A stretch of DNA of 48,714 bases from JAVBME01 sp031552765 (GCA_031552765.1 JAVBME010000003.1:1-48714), one strand, 5' to 3'. Numbered from the stretch's first letter, positions 17,189-26,323 are shown. The notes: generated from the sequence alone by a model not told the origin. Translations and numbers: made by a program.

Positions 17189-20100
17189 CATTTCCACCCA
17201 TGCCAAAACTTCCAGCCAATCGGCAAATAGAAAGGCCCGCACAATAATCCGGGCATCCGTTCAGCGGCTGCGGCGGGAACTCCCCTCGTCCGATCGCTTC
17301 GACCATGTTTTTTATTCGTACGTAAAAATTCCCGCGCCATTCTTCCCACTGGCCAGCAGGGATTTTTTGTGCGCCCAATACCTGGCCGCTGAACGGCCTG
17401 CCCAAATCCGGGCCTTCCAGCCATAACCCGCCGCCGCGCTGCGCTTTTTCCACGGAAAAATAGCCGCCGCCCAGAGGCGCGCCAAAAAACTTCTCAACCG
17501 CCAAAAGATAAACAGGCACCTGCAGATCAAGGCCTTGCTCCATATCGCGCTTGCCCGGCGTGTTTTTGCTTTTATAATCAGTGACAAACCAGCTTTTGCC
17601 ATCCGTATCTATGCGGTCGACTTGCCCTGTCAGCGTTACCTCGCCGTTTTCGAGCGCCAGGGAAAAAGGCCGCTCTCCGTCGCCAAAGCGCCATTCCAGC
17701 CGGCAGGGAGTAAAATCCGAGCCTTGCTGATAATATAGTTCTTCCGCCAGCCATTTTTGCAGCCCATCCTTCATTTGCGCACACTCAAGCGGCGTAATAT
17801 AAGTATTTTTCAAATATCCTTTAGCAGTGAGTCTTGCTAGAGCCTCTTCAAACACGTCATCCATACGCGCCGCTAAGGCAGCCAATCCGTCCTGCGGTAA
17901 AGGCAATCCCAAATGCGGCTGTAAAAAGCGTTTCAGACATTCATGGTACAGCGTACCTTTCACATCCGCGCGCATCTTTTCATCAGCCGCCTGCCAGTCA
18001 CGAGGCCGCCAGACATATTCGACCAGAAACCGGAAGGGGCAGGCCGCATAGCTCTCCAGCCTGCTAACGCTAAACGCACGAAAAAATACTGAGTCAAGCA
18101 ATCCGTCAGCGCATTTTTGCGATAAATATCCGTTATAGCTGCCACTCCGCCGCGGCAGGTCGCTCCAGGCACGCAAAAAAAAGTCTTCACCCAGGTAACC
18201 GCCCAACCAGGCAGGCACTTCTTCTCCAGGCAGCGCTTGCGCCGCCAAACTATCCGCCAAAACTTCGCAGGATATGATCATATCCTCAGTGGGCAGCACC
18301 TGGTTGGCCTGCCGTTTGGCAATACAAGGCTCCGCCAAGACTTTGACTACATCATCAACATAGGAAGAGATCAATTCATCTTCGGCCAGGCTAAAAGACA
18401 GCCGCAATTCTTTGGTCGCCGCGGCCAACGCCGAGGCGAAAAAAAAGCTGTCTTCGTCCGCCGTCTCCCGCGATACCGGCAATACTCCTACTGCCGCCAG
18501 GCGCGACCGCTCCCGGTCGCTGTACAGCCAATTTTCCGCCTGGCGGCGCGGGAATTCGCCTTCCTTCAAACCGAATACATATACATAAGGATAGCTCAAC
18601 CCCTGCGCCAAAGAAACTTCCACCACTTTTACGCCGCCCGGCCGCCCTTTTTCATCTACTTTCAATTCTTGCAGTTTTTCCCGCAGCAGAACCGCATACC
18701 GACCGGCCCCCATCTTCCGCGTGGCTTCACCGGCCAGTTCGTGCCAGCCGGACAGTTCTTCCAGCGCCTCGCGCATACCGCTCTGTACGCCCAGCAACAA
18801 CTTGAGCAGCGTTATATCTATCTGCCCGGCTTTGTAAAGAGATCCTAACTGCCCTGGCAAATCCAGCCAATCCAGCAGGCCGCCCAAATGCTTTCCATAA
18901 GTCTGCGCCGTGGCCTCCCGCGGGCAAGCGGAAATAAAGCCGGTAAATTCTTCCAGCAAAGGCGTATCGCCGCCCAATTCCCTTTTTAATATCAATTTGG
19001 CCTGCGTCCAAGTAGAGTAAAACTCTTGCGCTAAAATCTCCCTTACTTTTGCGCCCGATACCTCAAAACGGCCTGATAAAGCTGGCGCGGCAAACAGATT
19101 ACTCAGGCCGGCGCGGACGTCACCGGCCACCACCGACAGAAAATCAGTCAAAATATGGCTTAGCGGCTGATTATACAACTTAAAACTTTCCGGCAGGTCT
19201 ACCGGCACGCCGGCCAGCAAAAACTCCCGCTTCAAACCGGGGTATAGCGATATACTGCGCACCAGCAAAAGAAAGTCCTCCGCCTTTGCCCCGGACAGCA
19301 TTTTATTTTTCACCTCGGCCACAAGCTCCTGCATTTCCTGGCGTCGGTTAGCGTATTGGCTTATCTTGATTAGTCCTGTTTCCACTTTCCCTTGTCCGAA
19401 ACCAAAAAACCTGTCGCAAACCTCTTGCAGGCTTTTTTCTTTCACAGCGGTTTCATGCACGATTATCCGTTCAAAGCCCAGTCCTAAAATATCTTCATAT
19501 GTTTTTTGCGCCGCGTTATATATCTCTTTGCTATCCGGCTGGAAAAAAAGATTTACGTCTATTTCGCATACCTGTGACAACTCTTTTATCAATGCCAGTT
19601 GCAAAGCGTCCAGCCGGTGAAAACCGCTTATATATATTTTTTGCCAGGGGATATGCGCTTTCTGCCCACGCAATAAATCTATACAGTCAAGATAAACCGA
19701 CTGCGCGTCTACAAAACCGCCACTGTCGAGAAAATTCCTATATGCATGATAAACTATGAGTATTTCGCGGTCTTTTGCCTTTAGTCCGCCCTCTTCGGAC
19801 AGTGCGGCAAAAGCGCTGCTCAAATCATCCGGCTGGATGCCGGCCGACGCCAGTTCGCCAAAAAGTGCGGCTAAAGCGTCGGCCACTCCGGAGCTTTCGG
19901 CAAACCCGGCAAAAAAATTCAGCCCGCCCTGTTCCGCAAGTTGTCGCAACAAGCCTGCTACGACAAGTTTCTTGGCCGCAGGTTTTAGTTTTATATTTTT
20001 GCTGAAGCGGAGCAAGCTGTCTATGGCAAAAGAAAAATCACCGGCCAGCATGCCGCCCGCTCTTGCCATATCCTGCGCCGGTGAGCCGCCGGGCAGCAAG

Positions 20101-20198
20101 AAGAGCGCCTGCCCGTAAGAATAGCCGCGCTCTTTATATTCCAGTATGAAGTTCTCCAGCCCGTCCGCGCCCAGCGGCAGGCAATAAAGCTTGCCCAT
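17181..20198 (-). CDS. addB: ATP-dependent nuclease subunit AddB, divergent
   Basis: AddB partners AddA in double-strand break resection and supplies the second nuclease plus an iron-sulfur clamp. The 1005-residue product is shorter than the roughly 1160-residue Bacillus protein. It has an inactive-helicase-like body and a C-terminal PD-(D/E)XK nuclease domain with GQVDRIDTDGKSWFVTDYKSK near residue 860. The cluster cysteines are visible: one in YAACPF (near 725) and three in CPDYCAGLSIC near the C-terminus, in C-x3-C-x5-C spacing. The N-terminal Walker A found in Bacillus AddB is not visible; the equivalent place reads LFLLPGGSPAQDM. Context, directly before addA with overlap, supports the identity. 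Confidence 0.92.
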   Translation of the reverse strand: MGKLYCLPLGADGLENFILEYKERGYSYGQALFLLPGGSPAQDMARAGGMLAGDFSFAIDSLLRFSKNIKLKPAAKKLVVAGLLRQLAEQGGLNFFAGFAESSGVADALAALFGELASAGIQPDDLSSAFAALSEEGGLKAKDREILIVYHAYRNFLDSGGFVDAQSVYLDCIDLLRGQKAHIPWQKIYISGFHRLDALQLALIKELSQVCEIDVNLFFQPDSKEIYNAAQKTYEDILGLGFERIIVHETAVKEKSLQEVCDRFFGFGQGKVETGLIKISQYANRRQEMQELVAEVKNKMLSGAKAEDFLLLVRSISLYPGLKREFLLAGVPVDLPESFKLYNQPLSHILTDFLSVVAGDVRAGLSNLFAAPALSGRFEVSGAKVREILAQEFYSTWTQAKLILKRELGGDTPLLEEFTGFISACPREATAQTYGKHLGGLLDWLDLPGQLGSLYKAGQIDITLLKLLLGVQSGMREALEELSGWHELAGEATRKMGAGRYAVLLREKLQELKVDEKGRPGGVKVVEVSLAQGLSYPYVYVFGLKEGEFPRRQAENWLYSDRERSRLAAVGVLPVSRETADEDSFFFASALAAATKELRLSFSLAEDELISSYVDDVVKVLAEPCIAKRQANQVLPTEDMIISCEVLADSLAAQALPGEEVPAWLGGYLGEDFFLRAWSDLPRRSGSYNGYLSQKCADGLLDSVFFRAFSVSRLESYAACPFRFLVEYVWRPRDWQAADEKMRADVKGTLYHECLKRFLQPHLGLPLPQDGLAALAARMDDVFEEALARLTAKGYLKNTYITPLECAQMKDGLQKWLAEELYYQQGSDFTPCRLEWRFGDGERPFSLALENGEVTLTGQVDRIDTDGKSWFVTDYKSKNTPGKRDMEQGLDLQVPVYLLAVEKFFGAPLGGGYFSVEKAQRGGGLWLEGPDLGRPFSGQVLGAQKIPAGQWEEWRGNFYVRIKNMVEAIGRGEFPPQPLNGCPDYCAGLSICRLAGSFGMGGNDE

Positions 20199-20333
20199 GG
20201 TTATCCATCCCGCAAATGTTTTATTGGAATAACATTCTCCTTGTGTGAGGTTTTTTCCTGCTTTAAAAATAAACGGACCCGCGCTGCTAGTCCGCCGGAT
20301 ATTTCCGGGGAAAGCAGGGCAAGCCCGCTAGTT

Positions 20334-20963
20334 TTATATTGTTTTGTCTTCCGATGCGCATAAATCCGCCACTATGCACTCCCGGCACAGCGGTTTCCGG
20401 GCCTTACATACCAGCCGCCCGTGCCAGATCAGCCAGTGATGGGCATGGCTCCAGTCTTTTTTGGGAATGAGCGCCATCAGTTCCCGCTCGGTTTTATCGA
20501 CATCTACGCCGCCTGCCAGCCCCAGGCGCGCGCTCACCCGGAAAACATGCGTATCGACCGCTATGGCCGGAACGCCAAAACCCTGGCTCAAGACTACATT
20601 AGCCGTCTTTCGCCCGACGCCCGGCAGTTCCACGAGCTGCGCCATATCGCCCGGCACCTGTCCGGCGTATTTTTCCACAAGTATCTTGCAGGTAGCCAGG
20701 ATGTTTTTTGCTTTGGCGTGAAATAACCCGCAGTCGCGGATGAGCTCCTCCATCTTGGCAAGCTCCAGTGCGCCCATAGCTTCCGGCGTGCCATATACGG
20801 GAAATAGGCGTTCAGTTATGATATTTACCCGCTTATCCGTGCATTGCGCGGATAAAATAACGGCAATCAAAAGTTCGAAAGGATTTTTATAGTAGAGGGC
20901 GCTGGTCGAGTCTTTATAAGCTATGCTCAAGCGTTTGAGTATTTCCCGCGCGCGCTTGCCCAT
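20334..20963 (-). CDS. nth: Endonuclease III
   Basis: Nth is a bifunctional DNA glycosylase/AP lyase that removes oxidised pyrimidines in base-excision repair. The 209-residue product has normal length. The helix-hairpin-helix ELPGVGRKTANVVLSQGFG carries the catalytic lysine (near 118), and VDTHVFRVSARLGL supplies the catalytic aspartate. C186, C193, C196 and C202 bind the 4Fe-4S cluster in C-x6-C-x2-C-x5-C spacing. Its ATG shares one base with the TAA of the upstream UPF0210 gene, so the two are translationally coupled. About 135 bases separate it from addB, with no clear terminator; only a short GC-rich palindrome near 20300 is seen there. Confidence 0.97.
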   Translation of the reverse strand: MGKRAREILKRLSIAYKDSTSALYYKNPFELLIAVILSAQCTDKRVNIITERLFPVYGTPEAMGALELAKMEELIRDCGLFHAKAKNILATCKILVEKYAGQVPGDMAQLVELPGVGRKTANVVLSQGFGVPAIAVDTHVFRVSARLGLAGGVDVDKTERELMALIPKKDWSHAHHWLIWHGRLVCKARKPLCRECIVADLCASEDKTI

Positions 20964-22327
20964 TAGTTGGTAAGACTCCTTACCGGCGCCGGTATGCGGC
21001 CGCCGCGGGCGATAAATTTATCCGCTTTGAAAGAATTTACCGGCATGACCGGGCAATGGCCCAAAAGACCGCCAAACTCCACCCTGTCCCCCGGCTTTTT
21101 GCCCGGTACAGGAATTATGCGCACAGCGGTGGTCTTGTTGTTTATCATGCCAATGGCCGCTTCATCCGCAATAATAGCGGAGATGGTCGACGCCGAAGTA
21201 TCGCCCGGCACGGCTATCATGTCGAGGCCGACCGAGCAGACGCAGGTCATGGCTTCGAGTTTTTCCAGTGTCAGGCTGCCGCGCTCCACCGCGGCTATCA
21301 TGCCCGCGTCCTCGCTGACCGGGATAAACGCGCCGGACAGGCCGCCGACATAACTTGATGCCATCAGGCCGCCTTTTTTCACCGCATCGTTGAGTATCGC
21401 CAAAGCCGCCGTCGTGCCCGGCGCGCCGCAGCTCTCAAGACCCATCTCTTCCAGGATATAGGCCACGCTGTCGCCCACCGCCGGCGTCGGCGCCAGCGAC
21501 AGGTCGATGATGCCGAACTGGGTGTTCAGCCGCTTGGCTGCTTCCTGCGCCACCAGTTGCCCGACACGGGTGATCTTGAAAGCCGTCTTTTTTACTATTT
21601 CCGCTACTTGCCCGATGTCGGCGTCTTTAGCGCCCTCCAGGGCATGCTTGACCACTCCCGGCCCACTGACGCCTACGCTGACTACCGTCTCCGGCTCGCC
21701 GACGCCATGAAAAGCCCCGGCCATGAAGGGATTATCCGTCACAGCGTTGCAAAACACTACTAATTTTGCGCAGCCGATAGCGTCACGCTCTGCCGTCCGG
21801 GCCGCCGTTTCTTTTATAATCTCGCCCATGACGCGCACCGCATCCATGTTGATGCCCGCTTTTGTGGAACCGAGATTTACCGATGAGCAGACTATATCTG
21901 TCGAGGCCAGCGCTTCCGGAATGGAGGAAATAAGTATCTGGTCGCCATTGGTATAGCCTTTGTCGATAAGGGCGGAAAAGCCGCCGATAAAATCTACGCC
22001 CACCGCCTTGGCCGCTTTATCAAGGGCCGCCGCCAGCGGCACATAGCTTTTGGCGCCGGAGCTCTCGGCAATAAGGGCGATCGGCGTAACAGAAATGCGC
22101 TTATTGATGATAGGCACGCCGTATTCGCTTTCTATCTCTTCCCCTACCCGCACCAGGTGTTCGGCCCGCTTGGTTATCTTGTCATAAAGTTTTTGCGCCG
22201 TAGAGTTTATGTCGGAGCAAGAACAATCCCGCAGGCTTATACCCATGGTTATCGTCCTGACGTCCAGCTTGTTTTCCGCGATCATGCGGTTGGTTTCAAG
22301 TATGTCTTTTATATTGAAAGTAAACAT
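20963..22327 (-). CDS. UPF0210 (PFL-like, DUF711) protein
   Basis: The 454-residue product belongs to the UPF0210 family, structurally related to the pyruvate formate-lyase fold but with unknown activity. Family features visible include the N-terminal IKDILETNRMIAENKLDVRTITMGISLRDC, then SVTPIALIAESSG and GGFSALIDKGYTNGD. FHGVGEPETVVSVGVSGPGVV and the C-terminal MIAVPGDTSASTISAIIADEAAIGMINNKTTAVR follow. It starts 11 bases after the upstream ACT-domain gene, which is its near-universal partner in Firmicutes and suggests that the ACT protein regulates or binds it. A good AGGAGG site precedes the ATG. No catalytic claim can be made. Confidence 0.93.
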   Translation of the reverse strand: MFTFNIKDILETNRMIAENKLDVRTITMGISLRDCSCSDINSTAQKLYDKITKRAEHLVRVGEEIESEYGVPIINKRISVTPIALIAESSGAKSYVPLAAALDKAAKAVGVDFIGGFSALIDKGYTNGDQILISSIPEALASTDIVCSSVNLGSTKAGINMDAVRVMGEIIKETAARTAERDAIGCAKLVVFCNAVTDNPFMAGAFHGVGEPETVVSVGVSGPGVVKHALEGAKDADIGQVAEIVKKTAFKITRVGQLVAQEAAKRLNTQFGIIDLSLAPTPAVGDSVAYILEEMGLESCGAPGTTAALAILNDAVKKGGLMASSYVGGLSGAFIPVSEDAGMIAAVERGSLTLEKLEAMTCVCSVGLDMIAVPGDTSASTISAIIADEAAIGMINNKTTAVRIIPVPGKKPGDRVEFGGLLGHCPVMPVNSFKADKFIARGGRIPAPVRSLTN

Positions 22328-22338
22328 GCATTTCCTCC

Positions 22339-22608
22339 TCAGATGCGGTGCATGGCATTAAAAATATCTTCATGCTGTATCTTGATATCGACGCCCATTT
22401 TTTCGCCTTCGGCCTTCAGCCGGCTTTGCAGCTCTTTTAAACTTACGCTGGCGCCGCTGATATCGGCCAGCATGACCATGTTGAAATAACCTTCGAGAAT
22501 GTTCTGGCTGATATTGAGTATGTTCACGCCATGCGCCGCCAGCTGCCCGCTGACCATCGCGATGATGCCCACCCTGTCTTTTCCCACTATTGTCAAAACT
22601 ACCTGCAT
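22339..22608 (-). CDS. UPF0237 ACT-domain protein
   Basis: This 89-residue protein is a single ACT domain, a small-molecule (often amino-acid) binding fold. The opening strand and loop VVLTIVGKDRVGIIAMVSGQLA and the helix GVNILNISQNILEGYF are typical of the UPF0237/GcvR-like group. The start is set at ATG 22608 because GAGGAG lies just before it and the family begins there; the open frame continues upstream without coding pattern. It is the first gene of a pair with the UPF0210 protein and probably acts with it. The region before it carries the divergent promoter of the carboxyltransferase gene. Confidence 0.92.
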   Translation of the reverse strand: MQVVLTIVGKDRVGIIAMVSGQLAAHGVNILNISQNILEGYFNMVMLADISGASVSLKELQSRLKAEGEKMGVDIKIQHEDIFNAMHRI

Positions 22609-22687
22609 GTTACCACTCCTCGTAAAATGTTCATTGTTAAATTTTAGCACAAATAACCGAAAATACAAAATACACATAAATATTCCC

Positions 22688-22717
22688 TTGCTTATACAGG
22701 GCAAAATTGTTTATAAT
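22688..22717 (+). promoter_or_regulatory. Sigma-A-type promoter of the carboxyltransferase gene
   Basis: TTGCTT (22688-22693) and TATAAT (22712-22717) are separated by 18 bases and lie about 60 bases before the ATG, in the divergent gap with the ACT gene. Confidence 0.6.
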
Positions 22718-22778
22718 TAGTAGTAATATGCGACGCATAGTAAAATAAATTTAAGATAAATAGCGGAGGAAGATTGTT

Positions 22779-24137
22779 ATGGACAATGTAAAGAAACCCG
22801 TAAAAATCATGGAAACCGTACTGCGCGACGGGCACCAGTCCCTGGCCGCCACTCGCATGCGGGCCAGCGATATGGTAGAAGAGCTCGAACTATTGGATGA
22901 TGTTGGCTACCACGCTCTCGAATGTTGGGGCGGCGCTACTTTTGACTCCTGCCTGCGCTTTTTAGACGAAGATCCCTGGGAACGCCTGCGCACCATGAAA
23001 AAGCACTGTAAAAAGACCCCGCTGCAAATGCTGCTGCGCGGCCAAAATATCCTTGGTTACAATCATTATGCCGATGATGTGGTAGAAGAGTTTGTTGACC
23101 GCTCGGTCGCCAACGGCATCGACATCATCCGCATTTTTGACGCCCTCAACGACGTGAGGAACCTCGAATGCGCCATGAAAGCCGCAAAAAAATCGGGCGC
23201 CCACGTACAAGGCGCGCTGGTCTATACCATCAGCCCTTACCACAAGCCGGAAAACTTCCTCCAGGTAGCTAAAGAACTGGTACAACTGGGCGCAGACTCC
23301 ATCTGCATAAAAGACATGTCCGGCCTGATGGCTCCATACGACGCCTACGCCCTCATCAAAACCCTCAAAGAAAACATCAGCCTGCCTATCCAACTGCACA
23401 CCCACTACACCAGCGGCATGGGCAGCATGACTTACCTCAAAGGCGTCGAGGCCGGCGTCGACGTCGTCGACTGCGCCCTGTCGCCCTTTGCCCTTGGCAC
23501 CAGCCAGCCCTGCACCGAGTCCATGGTCGCCGCCTTTAAAGGTACGCCATACGATACCGGCATAGATTCGAAAAAACTGGCCCCGCTGGCCCGTTACTTC
23601 AAAAAAGTTAAAGATTCCATCAGCGCAGACTTCAAAATAAATACCAACATCCCCATCGACCCCGAAGTACTTACCTTCCAGATCCCAGGCGGCATGCTCT
23701 CCAACCTCATGAACCAGATGAAGGAACAGGGAGTGGCCGACAAATACAATGACATGCTCGATGAAATGCCGCGCGTACGCGCCGATGTTGGTTACCCTCC
23801 GCTGGTCACCCCATCGAGCCAGATAGTCGGTACGATGGCCGTCATGAATGTCATGCTGGGTGAGCGCTACAAAATGATCCCGCGTGAAATAAAAGACATG
23901 GTCCGCGGTAAATACGGCCGCCTGCCCGGCCCGATAAACCCTGAACTAAAAGAAAAAGTCCTCGCCGGCGGCGAAGAGATCATTGAGCACCGCCCGGCCG
24001 ACGATATCCCGGCGCAACTGGAGAACTACAAAAAAGAACTTGCGGAAAAAGGCTATCCCAATGCCAGCCGCGAAGACGTCCTCTCCTACGCCTCCTTCCC
24101 CGAAGTGGCGCTGGAGTTTTTCAAAAAGAACAGGTAA
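22779..24137 (+). CDS. oadA: Carboxyltransferase subunit (oxaloacetate/methylmalonyl-CoA decarboxylase alpha or transcarboxylase 5S type)
   Basis: The product is a pyruvate carboxylase-type carboxyltransferase TIM barrel that moves carboxyl between oxaloacetate or pyruvate and biotin. It has ETVLRDGHQSLAATRMR near residues 12-28 (metal and substrate residues), ALECWGGATFDSCLRFL, the DALNDVRN segment near 120, the catalytic-lysine segment SICIKDMSGL near 178, and the metal-ligand IQLHTHYTSG near 206. The C-terminal PYC/OADA domain follows, ending near residue 452. It lacks the biotin carrier domain of fused OadA, so biotin must be on a separate protein, as in Negativicutes decarboxylases or the propionibacterial 5S subunit. 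No other subunit is adjacent. GGAGGA precedes the ATG. Confidence 0.9.
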   Translation: MDNVKKPVKIMETVLRDGHQSLAATRMRASDMVEELELLDDVGYHALECWGGATFDSCLRFLDEDPWERLRTMKKHCKKTPLQMLLRGQNILGYNHYADDVVEEFVDRSVANGIDIIRIFDALNDVRNLECAMKAAKKSGAHVQGALVYTISPYHKPENFLQVAKELVQLGADSICIKDMSGLMAPYDAYALIKTLKENISLPIQLHTHYTSGMGSMTYLKGVEAGVDVVDCALSPFALGTSQPCTESMVAAFKGTPYDTGIDSKKLAPLARYFKKVKDSISADFKINTNIPIDPEVLTFQIPGGMLSNLMNQMKEQGVADKYNDMLDEMPRVRADVGYPPLVTPSSQIVGTMAVMNVMLGERYKMIPREIKDMVRGKYGRLPGPINPELKEKVLAGGEEIIEHRPADDIPAQLENYKKELAEKGYPNASREDVLSYASFPEVALEFFKKNR

Positions 24138-24146
24138 AAAACCAAA

Positions 24147-24174
24147 CCCCTGGCCGTGCTGCCAGGGGTTTTCT
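24147..24174 (+). terminator. Intrinsic terminator after oadA
   Basis: An 8-bp stem CCCCTGGC/GCCAGGGG with a six-base loop is followed by TTTTCT, ten bases after the stop codon. It lies between oadA and the convergent transposase gene. Confidence 0.85.
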
Positions 24175-24189
24175 ATATGCCGTGATCCT

Positions 24190-24651
24190 TTACGGCGCAT
24201 AATAGCAATCGTGTTCCCATTGCTGGGGATTGGTATCTATATAGGCCCAAGTTTCACGGTATTCTTTTTCGCTGTTTACCGCCTGATTGGAAACCGCCCT
24301 GTCCCAAATGGAAATGCCTGTCCTGTCGGTCACGGCGCTTCGCACCCCGTTCGCTACCGCCGCCGGCGTTGCACTCCGGCCGTCGGCGCCAGGCTCAAAT
24401 ACAGCCAGGATATGTACATGGTTGGGCATGACGACATATTTTTCCACGCGCACGCCATCGTGTTTTTCCGGTATGGCTAAAATAGCGGCGTTCACCATAT
24501 TCCCGATATCGGACAGTCTATAGTTATTCAAAAAATCCGACGGTCGCCTGATCGGACCGGCTCCTATCCTTTCCCAGAAAAGCTCCATACGGTTTTTGGT
24601 GCAAAGAGTAATAAAATAGGCGGATTTTTTGTCCGGTGCAGCTTTGTCCAT
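24190..24651 (-). CDS. REP-associated tyrosine transposase-like protein (Y1/IS200-type)
   Basis: The 153-residue product belongs to the HUH single-strand transposase superfamily, RAYT branch. It shows the family opening AYFITLCTKNRMELF near residue 12, the HUH motif MPNHVHIL near 75, and the C-terminal tail IDTNPQQWEHDCYY. The catalytic tyrosine is expected in the SEKEYRETW segment near 135. The N-terminus is a little short because the usual RLKNYDYS-type leader is missing. The ATG at 24651 has GGGAGG upstream, and the gene lies only 16 bases after the nucleoside kinase stop, so it may be co-transcribed with it. No flanking pair of REP palindromes was found. Reads as intact but possibly minimal. 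Confidence 0.8.
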   Translation of the reverse strand: MDKAAPDKKSAYFITLCTKNRMELFWERIGAGPIRRPSDFLNNYRLSDIGNMVNAAILAIPEKHDGVRVEKYVVMPNHVHILAVFEPGADGRSATPAAVANGVRSAVTDRTGISIWDRAVSNQAVNSEKEYRETWAYIDTNPQQWEHDCYYAP

Positions 24652-24667
24652 GCTATGCCTCCCTTTA

Positions 24668-26323
24668 TCAGTAAAACCAGGAATTGCCGACAAATTCACG
24701 AATAAGCGAGTTCGGCGGTATTGCTTCATCGTCTATGGAATAAACATACTCTAAAAGATTGAGCAGCCTTTTGGCCGTAATGTATTCCGGCTGGTCATTG
24801 GTTATAGTTTTTAAAAGCGGCTCGGCGTGCTTTTTCAATACCGCCAGCTCGTAAATGAGCGCCGTATTGAACATGATATCCGCTTTTTCCTGGAAAGGCA
24901 TGATATTTTCTTCCTCGCCTTCCATGACATATTTCCACTGCCGAATAGTTTCCAGCGCGTCATGCGCGCGAAACCGGCTGTCGCGCACCATACGGCGCAG
25001 GAGTCGGGTATCGGTGCGTGATATCAGGTTATAATCGTCCATCCTGAGCTGGGTAAGCGCGCTGATGTATACCTTTAGCTTTTGCTCCGGCGGCGCCACG
25101 CTCGTCAGGATATCATTGAGGCCGTGTATACCTTCAATAAGAAGGGGATGTCCGGCGGTAAGGGTAAGTGTCTTGCCCCGGTATTCCTTGCTGCCGCTGC
25201 GAAAGTTAAAATGCGGCAGTTCTACCGTCTCACCCGCCAAAAGTCGTCGCAGGTGTTCATTGAACAGCTCGAGGTCTATAGCCCGTACCGATTCAAAATC
25301 AAAGTCGCCGTTAGGCTTGCGCGGCGTTTTACTGCGTTCGTGGAAATAATCGTCTATGGATATCGGCACAGGCCTTATCCCGTTTACCTGCAACTGTATG
25401 TTCAGCCGCTGCAAAAAAGTCGTTTTACCCGAGCCGGACGGACCGGCGATAAGGATGATCTTGACGCGCTCGCCTGCTTCGGCTATTTTGTCAGCTATCT
25501 GCGCTATCTTTTTTTCATGCAGGGCCTCGGCCACGCGGATGATGGAATCTATGCCGCCCTCTTTGATATAGCGGTTGAGGCTGTTTATCGTGCGGCAGCC
25601 AATTATTTGACCCCATTTGTCAGCCTCTTCCAGTATTTCAGCCATTTTAGGCTGTTCTACAAAAGAAGGTAAAACAGAAGTATCTTTTGAGTTGGGATAA
25701 CGCAACAGCAAGCCGCCCCGATAAGGCACCAGGTCGAATACTTTCAGGTAGCCGGCATGCGGCGTCATGGGCGAAAAGAAGTAGGCGGGTATCCCGCGGC
25801 AGGAATAGCTGCTTATCGTGCCGGTATCGGGGCTGAGCTGCTCGATGAGGCCCAGGCGGTCATAGGCCCCTTCACGCTTGAGTATTTTTTCCGTCACTAC
25901 CCGGCTCACCTTTTGATAAACTATCGGGGTCTTTTCTTCTATTATTTGACGCATACGCTCTTTTATCAGCGCGACGTAATTTTCCGGCAGACACTCATCG
26001 CAAATAGCATCGCAAAAAAAACTGTTATCGATAGAACTTTTTACCACCAGCTTAGGCAAGCCCGGCAGCACTTCAAACATCGCCGTATACAGCACCATAA
26101 CCAGGCTGGAGGCATATATACGTATACCTTCCTTCGACGCCATCTCGATAAAACCCACCCGGGCGCCGTCGGTTATTTTATTTTGCAAATCTTTTTCTTC
26201 GCCGTTGACGATGGCCGAAACTATCGGTGATGAATAGCTACCGGAGCAATCTTCGCTTACTTTTAAAAGAGTAGTATTTTCATCGTATTCTCTTGCGCCA
26301 TCTGGTAAATATATTGTATACAT
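24668..26323 (-). CDS. Nucleoside kinase with TGS and ThrRS/AlaRS-like editing domains
   Basis: The 551-residue protein joins an N-terminal TGS-like domain (about 1-65), a tRNA synthetase second-additional-type domain (about 66-220), and a uridine kinase/phosphoribulokinase P-loop domain from about 285. The P-loop is AGPSGSGKTTFL, followed by SIDDYFHERSKTPRKPNGDFDFESV and LIEGIHGLND, as in Udk. A C-terminal extension with RLLRRMVRDSRFRAHDALETIRQW follows. This architecture is common in anaerobic Firmicutes and Bacteroidetes and usually annotated as nucleoside kinase; the true substrate and the purpose of the synthetase-like part are unknown. It has its own promoter, a GGAGGA site before the ATG, and a transposase gene 16 bases behind it. 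Confidence 0.9.
   Translation of the reverse strand: MYTIYLPDGAREYDENTTLLKVSEDCSGSYSSPIVSAIVNGEEKDLQNKITDGARVGFIEMASKEGIRIYASSLVMVLYTAMFEVLPGLPKLVVKSSIDNSFFCDAICDECLPENYVALIKERMRQIIEEKTPIVYQKVSRVVTEKILKREGAYDRLGLIEQLSPDTGTISSYSCRGIPAYFFSPMTPHAGYLKVFDLVPYRGGLLLRYPNSKDTSVLPSFVEQPKMAEILEEADKWGQIIGCRTINSLNRYIKEGGIDSIIRVAEALHEKKIAQIADKIAEAGERVKIILIAGPSGSGKTTFLQRLNIQLQVNGIRPVPISIDDYFHERSKTPRKPNGDFDFESVRAIDLELFNEHLRRLLAGETVELPHFNFRSGSKEYRGKTLTLTAGHPLLIEGIHGLNDILTSVAPPEQKLKVYISALTQLRMDDYNLISRTDTRLLRRMVRDSRFRAHDALETIRQWKYVMEGEEENIMPFQEKADIMFNTALIYELAVLKKHAEPLLKTITNDQPEYITAKRLLNLLEYVYSIDDEAIPPNSLIREFVGNSWFY

Noticed and set aside
20270..20333. GC-rich palindromes between addB and nth as a possible terminator.
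   Set aside because: The stems are short and no T-run follows on either strand.
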